A program made the position numbers and the translations under genes. From positions 1 to 64,000 of the forward strand of contig NZ_JABXYX010000033.1 of assembly GCF_017982655.1 (NCBI RefSeq): a stretch of DNA of 64,000 nucleotides, given 5' to 3'. Below, in pieces: positions 25,910 to 33,628 of the stretch. Each line of letters begins with the position of its first letter. Within the stretch, counting starts at the first letter, position 1. The notes beneath the pieces are model-generated. The model was not told the origin of the DNA. It made no database searches and saw only the letters and a list, made by a program, of their open reading frames with translations. Source of the DNA: Brasilonema sp. CT11. Lineage in GTDB: Bacteria; Cyanobacteriota; Cyanobacteriia; Cyanobacteriales; Nostocaceae.

Positions 25910-27133
25910 ATGGTATATGAACTCTATCATATCCTGGAAATTTCCTCTCAGGCATCTGCTGATGAAATAAAACGAGCTTATTTTCAGTTAGTTCGTAAGT
26001 ATTCTCCAGAAAAAGATCCAGAACGGTTTCAACAAATTCGGATAGCGTATAACACGCTCTTCGACTCAAAAGCACGAGAAAATTATGACGCCATGCAGAA
26101 ATATGGCGAACAAGTTAAAGATCTGATTTCGCAAGCTCAAAATAAAATGCAAGTAGAAGAGTGGTCAAACGCCATTCCTTTACTTAAGCAAGTTCTTATA
26201 CTAGCACCAAGAATTGACATAGCTCGTCATCTACTGGGTCTTTGTTACATTCACACTGAAAATTGGGATTTTGCTGTGAAAATCTACACAGCACTAACGA
26301 AAACTAATCCAGACATGACACTTTATTGGAGTAACTTGGGTTCTGCTTACAAACTGCAAGCTCAATGTTCCGATGATGAAGATTTTAGTAAAATTCCAAT
26401 TTATCATAATGCTCGTGACTGCTTTCAGCAAGCAGTTAAATTAGAACCATTTAATTCTGCACCCTATTTAGATATAGCGGAAACTTATCTTGACCAAAAA
26501 AATTACTCTGAAGCACTTGCTTGGGCAGAACGTGCTATTGGTGCTGATGGAAAAGCTGATTCTAATGACTTTGAAGCACTTTTCTTTATCTGCCGCATTC
26601 ACTTTTACAGTGGTGAATTACACAAAATAGAAATCTTAGGCAGGAGAATTATATCCTTACTACCGAAAAAGTCAGACATTCGACGATACGCTACTAGTAG
26701 ATTTGCTAACATGGGAATTGAAATCGCAAACATTGCTGCAAAGTCTAGTAACTTTGATATGTGGAGAGCAGCTTTTCAATTCCTCAAAACAGCTACGGAT
26801 CTAGAACCAGATAATTTAGATATTCAAGAAATTTGTACAAAAGTTGAGGAAACCGTTGCAGCTATTGACCAATATGAAAATCTCAATCGTGATTATCTCA
26901 TCAATCAAGGATTCCAAAGACTAGCTGCATTTTGTTTAGCTGATTATTTTAATTTTTATGATTCACAGCAAGAAAGAAAAAGTTTTTTGAATGACATACT
27001 CACAGAAATTTTAGTTTCTCCCGCCAGTACAATTTTTGCGTCACTTGAGAGAATTAAATTTTACTATCCTGCAGTGTATAAGCTGAATGTAGAACTGTTT
27101 CATCGAATTGAGCAAGTGGCTTGTGTACCTTAA
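25910..27133 (+). CDS. J-domain–TPR co-chaperone with altered HPD motif
   Basis: A 407-residue protein. Residues 2-65 form a J domain (LYHILEISSQASADEIKRAY … IRIAYNTLFDSKARENYD). The HPD tripeptide, needed in known J proteins to stimulate Hsp70 ATPase, reads SPE in RKYSPEKDPERF. Residues 75-310 contain TPR-like helical repeats (e.g. LLGLCYIHTENWDFAVKIY, NLGSAYKLQAQ, PYLDIAETYLDQKNYSEALA). It follows the Hsp70 by 6 bases, so the two are translated together. The TPR part could recruit clients. Loss of HPD suggests noncanonical coupling, perhaps matched to this divergent Hsp70. Confidence 0.85.
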   Translation: MVYELYHILEISSQASADEIKRAYFQLVRKYSPEKDPERFQQIRIAYNTLFDSKARENYDAMQKYGEQVKDLISQAQNKMQVEEWSNAIPLLKQVLILAPRIDIARHLLGLCYIHTENWDFAVKIYTALTKTNPDMTLYWSNLGSAYKLQAQCSDDEDFSKIPIYHNARDCFQQAVKLEPFNSAPYLDIAETYLDQKNYSEALAWAERAIGADGKADSNDFEALFFICRIHFYSGELHKIEILGRRIISLLPKKSDIRRYATSRFANMGIEIANIAAKSSNFDMWRAAFQFLKTATDLEPDNLDIQEICTKVEETVAAIDQYENLNRDYLINQGFQRLAAFCLADYFNFYDSQQERKSFLNDILTEILVSPASTIFASLERIKFYYPAVYKLNVELFHRIEQVACVP

Positions 27134-27414
27134 CACTCTTTAGTATAGTAGTCATCCGCATATTTGTGATAACTATTGTCACAACAATCAGGTGCTAAAT
27201 CTGCCGCAAAGCAAGGGGCTTGGGAAGCCAAGAGCTTCTGTTGTTAATCAATTTGAACATTTCTGAACTTTTTTCATATGGGCAACAGAATCTTGTTATT
27301 TTATGCTAACATTACTAACGAGGAATTATATTCGGTTGTGTAGTTTGTGTTTATCTATTTACAAGCGTCTCTCCGAATCTAACTTTCTACAACATTTGAT
27401 TCTGGAGATGTTTC
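27134..27414 (+). promoter_or_regulatory. Long leader region of the RNA-binding protein gene
   Basis: A 281-base gap. 27188-27245 is a patch richer in GC than its surroundings, containing GGCTTGGGAAGCC and flanked by AACAA…TTGTT, so it could form RNA structure. A weak -10-like TATGCT lies at 27302-27307. GGAG at 27404-27407 is the ribosome site. Long leaders are usual for cold-regulated cyanobacterial rbp genes. Confidence 0.4.
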
Positions 27415-27762
27415 ATGTCGATTTACGTGGGTAATTTATCTTACCAAGTTGAGCAAGATGACCTCAGACGGGTTTTTGAAGAATATGGGACGGTGAAAAG
27501 TGTTCAATTGCCAGTAGACCGGGAAACAGGTCGTGTGCGAGGATTTGCTTTTATAGAAATGGCAGAAGAGGCACATGAAACTGCAGCAATAGAAGCTCTA
27601 GATGGTGCTGAGTGGATGGGTCGTAACCTCAAGGTTAATAAGGCTAAGCCCAAAGAGAACAGAGGCTCATCTGGTGGTGGTGGTGGTAGATACGGCGGTG
27701 GCGGTGGCGGTGGAGATAGAGATAGAGGAGGATACTCTTCTCGCGGACGCGGCGGCTACTAA
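27415..27762 (+). CDS. RRM-type RNA-binding protein with Gly-rich tail
   Basis: A 115-residue protein: one RNA recognition motif (residues 1-78) with RNP2 IYVGNL at 3-8 and RNP1 RGFAFIEM at 42-49, followed by a Gly/Arg-rich tail (RYGGGGGGGDRDRGGY). This is the cyanobacterial Rbp family, abundant cold- and stress-induced RNA-binding proteins; Gly-rich forms are the cold-inducible type. It is followed by a terminator and then rpsU, the linkage known from other cyanobacteria. Confidence 0.93.
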   Translation: MSIYVGNLSYQVEQDDLRRVFEEYGTVKSVQLPVDRETGRVRGFAFIEMAEEAHETAAIEALDGAEWMGRNLKVNKAKPKENRGSSGGGGGRYGGGGGGGDRDRGGYSSRGRGGY

Positions 27763-27799
27763 TTAAGCTTTGCGATAAAGAATTTAACTCTAAAGTCTC

Positions 27800-27829
27800 A
27801 AGGGCAGACAAAGAGTCTGCCCTTTTTTG
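27800..27829 (+). terminator. Terminator/attenuator between rbp and rpsU
   Basis: Perfect 10-bp stem AAGGGCAGAC / GTCTGCCCTT with a 5-base loop and a T run. Because rpsU follows on the same strand within 76 bases with no clear promoter, partial read-through would set the rbp:rpsU ratio. Confidence 0.9.
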
Positions 27830-27904
27830 CGCTTCAGCTTAACTTACGTTCCTCAAACTTATCCGACCATTTATTCATTCAATCAATTTAAGGAGGAGAT
27901 AATA

Positions 27905-28093
27905 ATGACCCAAGTGATTCTTGGTGAAAATGAAGGAATTGAGTCAGCCCTCCGCAGATTTAAGCGAGAAGTTTCCAAGGCAGGAATTTTTCCGGACGTG
28001 AAGAAACACCGTCACTTTGAAACACCCCTTCAAAAACGTAAACGCAAAGCAGTTGCCAAGCAAAAGCAGCGTCAGAATCGTTTCCGCTATTGA
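27905..28093 (+). CDS. rpsU: 30S ribosomal protein S21
   Basis: A 62-residue basic protein, [20 protein letters not shown] then [17 protein letters not shown], the S21 family. AAGGAGGAG at 27890-27898 with 6-base spacing fixes the start at 27905; the frame opens upstream but that part is non-coding. It is downstream of the rbp gene and its attenuator-like terminator, and converges with the CHAT gene 10 bases later. Confidence 0.95.
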   Translation: MTQVILGENEGIESALRRFKREVSKAGIFPDVKKHRHFETPLQKRKRKAVAKQKQRQNRFRY

Positions 28094-28103
28094 GGGGAAC
28101 TGT

Positions 28104-31100
28104 TTAAAAAGAAAACTTACCTGCAATTTTAAATGCTGCCCAGTAGTAAGGGTGATTATAGAGCTTGGTTTCGGCTGACATTTCACGACTTCTATGTAAT
28201 TCTGTTGCTAAACTTGCCCTAATTTTTTGCCCTTCTTGAGGTAGTTGGTTGAGTAATTCTTCATACCATTGTTTCAGTTCACCAGCAGTCAGTTCCTTAA
28301 GCCACGCGGTTGTTTCCGCCAATGCTTTGGCTGCTGATTTATTTTGTTGAAGTCGCAGATAAAACTCTATCATAACCAAAGTAGTAGCAGCTGATTCCAC
28401 AGTCCACACAGTACTCAATACATGATTAACTCTTTGACTAAGAAAAGCAGTGACTATTCCAACATATTCAGTCGTGATATTCTGGTTGCTAGTCATGGTT
28501 GTTTCACAAGTTGAAAGAGTTATTAGGTTATAACTTGCAATTGGCTTTTTGCAGATTTCCTCTAGAGTTAATTTATATTCACCTGCTAATAGAAATTCTG
28601 ATTTGTGCGGCTGATTTAAATTGTCAGTTACATAGCCTGTAAAGTGAAATATATTGTAATTTTCAGATAAAGCATTTTCTACCTGTTTTTTTGTAGCTTG
28701 TAAGCCTTGAATGCGTCTGCAATAAGTAAACATCTGACTAATAGCTTCAGATTCAAGTTCAGTAAATTGTGGTGTGGAATAATTTATGCTTTTTTGGGGT
28801 TCCACAATGAGTAATGATTGGTTTTGAACCTGCAAGAGTTGTTGGGATTTGAAAGAAAACCCGATTTGGATGCTAGGTAGATAGGTATATGTATAATTGT
28901 TTTGCTTTGAGGATTCTTCTTGCCAAACAGAGGAAAGATTGAAAAGGGCGTGAAGAGGAAATCTGTGTAAGTCGCGGTGGGGAATTAAAATCAGATTGGT
29001 GATGTCCTCAAGTTCATTCACAATTGTAGAAATGTTGAGGATTTGTTTCAAATTCAATAACCATCTATCCATTTCTGCTTGCCATGGATGGACACTTTTG
29101 TCTGATGGATCGTTAATTTGAAGTTGTTGATATTCCTTGTATTGTTGATTCCAATCTTTTAGCCAATCTTCAAATTCAACCAAGCGTTGTACCATCTCGG
29201 GTAAAGGCACTTCATCAATCACCCTATCAAGTACGGGTTTAAAAATGAGAATAGGTTCTGGAGACTTGTATTTAATGATGAATGTGTGTAAGGCACAAGG
29301 GCTAAGATGCCAGTAAATAATTGCAGTTGTAGGATTAAGAAGCTGCTGAATTGATTGATAGCTAAGTGGTTTGATTTGATCTGTCCAACCATACAGAAGC
29401 CAGGTTAAACAAGCATTTTTGCCACGTTCGGCGATTTCTATAGCTTGCGCTATCTCACCAGACTGCACAGCTATATCAACTGCTAACTGTTCAAAACCTG
29501 CAAACTTGAGTGCTAACTGTTTTTTCTCTTCATCAGATTGAGTCGTTTCGCTGAGTAAGAATTGTATGAAATCTGTTCCATATAGATGAAAATCTTGCGC
29601 TTGGGAAGTTTGCCCCAAAGCTACAAGCGTTTTTATCAGGTTTTGCAAAACCTCCAGGTGTAGTAAAGCAAAGGGTTCTGGTGTGAGAGTATGAAGCGCC
29701 TGATTGTAGGCAGTGACGGCTTGTTGCCAATAATAGGAGGGTGTAGAACGTCTCTTACCTTGATCGTAATAGGCATTGCCAAGCGCGAGATGCAATCTGC
29801 CCCAACCTTCTGGCTGTGTATTTTGATCAACATATTTCAGCCCTTGTTCATAGCTTGTTAATTTCTCTTCAAGCCCTTGTTCATACACCTGTGCTGAATT
29901 CAAGTGTGAATTGTTCCTATAAACGACACTTTCTGCTGCATTCCCTCGGGCTATCCAGGCTTCCCAATACTCAGGTTTGATTTGTAAAGCGCTATCATAT
30001 GAGGCGATCGCTTCTTCAAATCTCTGCAAATAAAATAGCAGCATAGCTCGGTTGTACCAAGCTAATTCAAACTGAGGATAAAATTCTATCGCTTTATCAT
30101 AACAAGCAATTGCCTCTTCACGCTGTCCGAGATTGTCCAACGCCACAGCACAGTTGAACCAGCCTAAATAGTAGTCGGGTTTGATTTCTAAAGCTTTTTC
30201 CCAGGATGAAATTGCATCATCCCAGCGTCCCAAACTGAACTGTACCACACCTTTGTCAATCCAGACTTCATGAGAGTTTGGATTAATTTGAGCTGCTTGT
30301 TCGTAAGATGCGATCGCATCTTCATGTTTTCCTACTTTCTCCAACGCACCAGCCAAAGCGTACCAAGCTTCCGAGAAGTCGCTTTGAATTTCTGTTGCTT
30401 GTTCTAAGCTAGCAATAGCATCTTCAAATTCTCCTAAATCAGAAAGTTCCACACCTCGTTTGTACCAAGCTAAGTGAAAGTCATTTTGGATTTCTAAAGC
30501 TTTCTCATATGAGGCGATCGCATCATTATTTCGTCCATCCTGCGCCAATGCCAGACCTCGATAATACCAATTATCTTGGTCTTGTGGTTGCAGTATGATT
30601 GCTTTATCGTAACTGGCAACGGCTTCCGATGGACGCCCTAATCTCTGCAATGCTATACCTCTGCCAGACCAAGCTTCTGGGTAATTGAATCTAATGTCTA
30701 TAGCTTTATCAAAGCACAAAATTGCATCTTCAAAGTGTCCTAGTTCACCTAGTGCCCCGCCTCGGTAATACCAACATTTATAAAAGTCTGGTTTGAGAGC
30801 AATTGCTTCGTCGTAAGATGCGATCGCCTCGGAAAATTCTCCTAAATAAAATAGTGTTAACCCTCGGTTAAACCAATATTCCTGCGAGTGGGGGTGAATT
30901 TCTATAGCTTTGTTGTAAGATACAATTGCTCCTGATAAATCACCTGTTTTAGCTTGGTTAAGACCTTCATAAAACCAAGCTTCTGCTTGTTCTAAAGTCG
31001 TCTTTTGTTGATTTATGGGTAAAGTTGTATTGATTGATGCTTCGCTTTGAGAGCCTAGCCCAGAAGCCAATTCCTCAACTAAACTTGTACTCTGCTCTAA

Positions 31101-31892
31101 CCTAACTAGCAATTCATCCAGCCTGACAGCAATTGGTGACTGAAGATCTGAAAAATCTTGGGTTGTAGGACTTTCTGAACCTGCTTGCACGCTTTGTTCT
31201 ACCCCGTAGTAGTAGTAGGATTCTTCCTCCTTTTGCTCATCTGATGAAGTCCAGGCAGATTCTGGTATTAGCAAATCAACACCTGGTTGATCAAATTGCC
31301 ATATAAATTGCTCTTGATTGTTGCTATACTCTTCCTGTGGAGGATTTAAAAAGGGTGCAGGCATCGCTGCAGGAATATTGTCTGAATCCTCTATGCTTTT
31401 GTTTCGTGTCAACCCCTGTTCTAATTGGGTTCGCAGTGTTGTATCAGTTATAGTTTGCGTATCTTGTGTCTGATCACTTTCCCAATACGAATTGTCTAAG
31501 TTTCGTGTCAACAATCGTATGCCAATGTCGTAAGATAAATCTCCAACCTTCCCAATACCCAACTCGCCTAGTTGCACCATTTGTTCTGCTAATTGGTTAT
31601 TTGGTGCCGGCGATTTTAACAATCTTTCCCCAAAATCTAGTAGCCAATCTATCCAGCGATCATTGGAGATACGCTTTTCCATTCTTTGTAGATATTTAAT
31701 CGCCCACTGTTGCCCTCTTCCCTGATGCACACCTTCCAGCAGTTGGGTAAATAGAAATTCTAAATCCGCATTTGTCAATGCGGGTGGAGGTGTCATCTTT
31801 TGTTCTTCTACGCGATATACAGAACGAGTCTGCTTTTTCTTGAAAAAGAACTTCAAATACTTCTTAATCCACTTAAGTAGCCACTTGAGCAT
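28104..31892 (-). CDS. TPR–CHAT protein with altered catalytic His
   Basis: A 1262-residue protein. Residues 1-25 are an amphipathic, Lys/aromatic-rich helix (MLKWLLKWIKKYLKFFFKKK). Residues 38-130 are a helical domain shared with the neighbouring 32167-32853 protein. About 12 TPR repeats (IASYDEAI…KPDFYKCWYYRG type) span residues 300-680. The C-terminal CHAT caspase-like domain covers about 930-1262. Its Cys is present (LSTCETT), but the His position reads FHFTGYVTD where active members have H-x3-HG, so His→Tyr. It is cytosolic or membrane-attached. CHAT proteins act as proteases in bacterial conflict and signalling systems; this one may be inactive or altered. Confidence 0.87.
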   Translation of the reverse strand: MLKWLLKWIKKYLKFFFKKKQTRSVYRVEEQKMTPPPALTNADLEFLFTQLLEGVHQGRGQQWAIKYLQRMEKRISNDRWIDWLLDFGERLLKSPAPNNQLAEQMVQLGELGIGKVGDLSYDIGIRLLTRNLDNSYWESDQTQDTQTITDTTLRTQLEQGLTRNKSIEDSDNIPAAMPAPFLNPPQEEYSNNQEQFIWQFDQPGVDLLIPESAWTSSDEQKEEESYYYYGVEQSVQAGSESPTTQDFSDLQSPIAVRLDELLVRLEQSTSLVEELASGLGSQSEASINTTLPINQQKTTLEQAEAWFYEGLNQAKTGDLSGAIVSYNKAIEIHPHSQEYWFNRGLTLFYLGEFSEAIASYDEAIALKPDFYKCWYYRGGALGELGHFEDAILCFDKAIDIRFNYPEAWSGRGIALQRLGRPSEAVASYDKAIILQPQDQDNWYYRGLALAQDGRNNDAIASYEKALEIQNDFHLAWYKRGVELSDLGEFEDAIASLEQATEIQSDFSEAWYALAGALEKVGKHEDAIASYEQAAQINPNSHEVWIDKGVVQFSLGRWDDAISSWEKALEIKPDYYLGWFNCAVALDNLGQREEAIACYDKAIEFYPQFELAWYNRAMLLFYLQRFEEAIASYDSALQIKPEYWEAWIARGNAAESVVYRNNSHLNSAQVYEQGLEEKLTSYEQGLKYVDQNTQPEGWGRLHLALGNAYYDQGKRRSTPSYYWQQAVTAYNQALHTLTPEPFALLHLEVLQNLIKTLVALGQTSQAQDFHLYGTDFIQFLLSETTQSDEEKKQLALKFAGFEQLAVDIAVQSGEIAQAIEIAERGKNACLTWLLYGWTDQIKPLSYQSIQQLLNPTTAIIYWHLSPCALHTFIIKYKSPEPILIFKPVLDRVIDEVPLPEMVQRLVEFEDWLKDWNQQYKEYQQLQINDPSDKSVHPWQAEMDRWLLNLKQILNISTIVNELEDITNLILIPHRDLHRFPLHALFNLSSVWQEESSKQNNYTYTYLPSIQIGFSFKSQQLLQVQNQSLLIVEPQKSINYSTPQFTELESEAISQMFTYCRRIQGLQATKKQVENALSENYNIFHFTGYVTDNLNQPHKSEFLLAGEYKLTLEEICKKPIASYNLITLSTCETTMTSNQNITTEYVGIVTAFLSQRVNHVLSTVWTVESAATTLVMIEFYLRLQQNKSAAKALAETTAWLKELTAGELKQWYEELLNQLPQEGQKIRASLATELHRSREMSAETKLYNHPYYWAAFKIAGKFSF

Positions 31893-32166
31893 TTCGGCAA
31901 TTATTGGAGATTAGATTGGTCATCATCAGATTTGAGCGAGCACAGTGTTAAAAAAGTTATGTTGACTTAAAAACCTATAACAAGTGAATCGTGCAATCAC
32001 ACAGTCAGTTGAAAATATAACATACCATACTAACACTCACACAAGGAAAATTGTTTACTTTTTAAGTAAATATACTTAAAAATACAACTCGTCGCACAAA
32101 AGTTTACCCAGATGTCTAAAATCTGGTATTTTCATGTACAAAATACTTTGATCGTCAAGCATTGAA

Positions 32167-32853
32167 TTACGATTCAGCTTGATTTGTAGTAGATTCATTT
32201 GCCGCTTGGAATTGATCAAGCAAAGCTTGGATAATTATTTGTGGATCGTCTGTCTCCATTCCTAATTGCTCGCAAATTTGCTTGCGTAAATTCTCGTCTT
32301 GCTGTATCAGCACAAATAACTGATCTAAAGTAACACTTTGGTATTCTCCTTCTGGAAGATTTTCTTCTTCCATATCATCTTGTTGCTCATTTTGAGTTTG
32401 TGTCGTTACAGGAGTTTGCTTGACAGCATCTGGCCCAGTATACTCCCAGATTGGCTCGGCAGCTGTGCGCGTTAACAACTGCATCCCAATATCATAGGCG
32501 ACGTTTCCCACTTCTCCAATTTCCAACTCACCTAGTTGTACCATTCGGGAAGCTAATTCGTTATTGGGTGTGGGTGATGCTAACAATCTTGCACCAAAAC
32601 GTTCCAACCACTGCACCCAACGTTCTTCTGGGACGCGATGTTCAATATTATTTAGCCACTTTTGCGCCCATGCTTGTCCTCGTGCTTGATACACACCTTC
32701 TAATAGTTCTGTAAACAGAAATTCCAAATCTGTATCGCTTAAAGGTGGAGGCGGTTCTTTATGAACGTTTTCCCGTGTTTTAGCTGGACTCTGATTTGAG
32801 CCAAACAAACGTTGCAAAAACTTTTTGAACCATTGAATTAACCGCTTGAGCAT
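32167..32853 (-). CDS. Stand-alone N-terminal-half paralogue of the CHAT protein
   Basis: A 228-residue protein starting MLKRLIQWFKKFLQRLFG, matching the amphipathic start of the CHAT protein, then a shared helical domain (DLEFLFTELLEGVYQARGQ, ERFGARLLASPTPNNELASR, MVQLGELEIGEVG, YDIGMQLLTR). A second short helix (LDQLFVLIQQDENLRKQICE) also has a counterpart in the CHAT protein, but TPR and CHAT parts are absent. The longer frame to 32910 is rejected because homology begins at this Met. It lies 274 bases upstream of the CHAT gene on the same strand. It may pair with the CHAT protein through the common domain. No database family is recognised. Confidence 0.75.
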   Translation of the reverse strand: MLKRLIQWFKKFLQRLFGSNQSPAKTRENVHKEPPPPLSDTDLEFLFTELLEGVYQARGQAWAQKWLNNIEHRVPEERWVQWLERFGARLLASPTPNNELASRMVQLGELEIGEVGNVAYDIGMQLLTRTAAEPIWEYTGPDAVKQTPVTTQTQNEQQDDMEEENLPEGEYQSVTLDQLFVLIQQDENLRKQICEQLGMETDDPQIIIQALLDQFQAANESTTNQAES

Positions 32854-33059
32854 CTCCCGCACCCGTAAGTGTTGGTGGTCATCATAGATTGTAACGGTGT
32901 ATAAGGACAACCTGCTAGACGTTTGTCAACTACACTCCGAAGTCTTAATTGGGATCACAAAGCCCTATGCCTACGGCACGCTTCCGCGAACGGCTTTTAG
33001 TCGTGGGATGAATGCGTAGCACCTTTAGGTGCAGTCAACTATGCCACTTATACAAACTG

Positions 33060-33312
33060 TCTGTTTTTCCAAGTTCTTGAGCAGTGTTGTTTTAAGCGTG
33101 GTATCTACTTTCAAAAGGTCGATAGTAAAAAGACAAGTCAGATTTGCCCGAATTGTGGAACCGAAACCGGTAAAAAAGATTTGTCACAACGGGTTCATGT
33201 TTGTTTAAATTGCGGTTATACAACTGATAGAGACGTTGCAGCCGCTCAAGTTGTCCTCAATAGAGGGTGTGCAGCCGTCGGGCAGACGGTCAAGATGCGC
33301 CCAGGAGGGTAA
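33060..33312 (+). pseudogene. TnpB (IS200/IS605) C-terminal remnant
   Basis: An open frame encodes the last ~80 residues of a TnpB/OrfB: GIYFQKVDSKKTSQICPNCG, the second CxxC in HVCLNCGYTTDRDVAAAQVV, then NRGCAAVGQTVKMRPGG and a stop. The zinc ribbon and the third RuvC Asp (TDRD) are present; the RuvC I and II parts are missing. Upstream is a palindromic dispersed repeat (32960-33045) where the rest of the gene should be, so the element is decayed. Confidence 0.85.
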
Positions 33313-33352
33313 GTTCAGTAGAACCCCTATGAATCAAGAATCCCGCGGCTTT

Positions 33353-33384
33353 ATATCAAAACAAGCGTAGCGATGTTTTGATAT
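33353..33384 (+). mobile_element. IS605-type right-end hairpin
   Basis: Perfect 10-bp stem ATATCAAAAC / GTTTTGATAT with a 12-base loop, 40 bases after the TnpB stop. This is the position expected for the subterminal hairpin of an IS200/IS605 right end and for the guide part of an omega-RNA. Confidence 0.6.
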
Positions 33385-33628
33385 CCGTGGGAGTGTCAAT
33401 AATATCGAGTAGAATATACAGACACAAAATTTTTCGCTCACTTTAGAGACACAAAAATTAGCATCAAGTCGGATTATATCCTCAAGCTAGACTTTCTTGG
33501 CTATATGGTATATTTGTACTATAAAAAAGAATCATCAATACCTGAAGTTACGTCATAAATTTAAAATGATCTAACCCAAAGTCATGGGTGCTAGTTATTA
33601 ACCATTAAAGGCATTGACATCCTCATCT

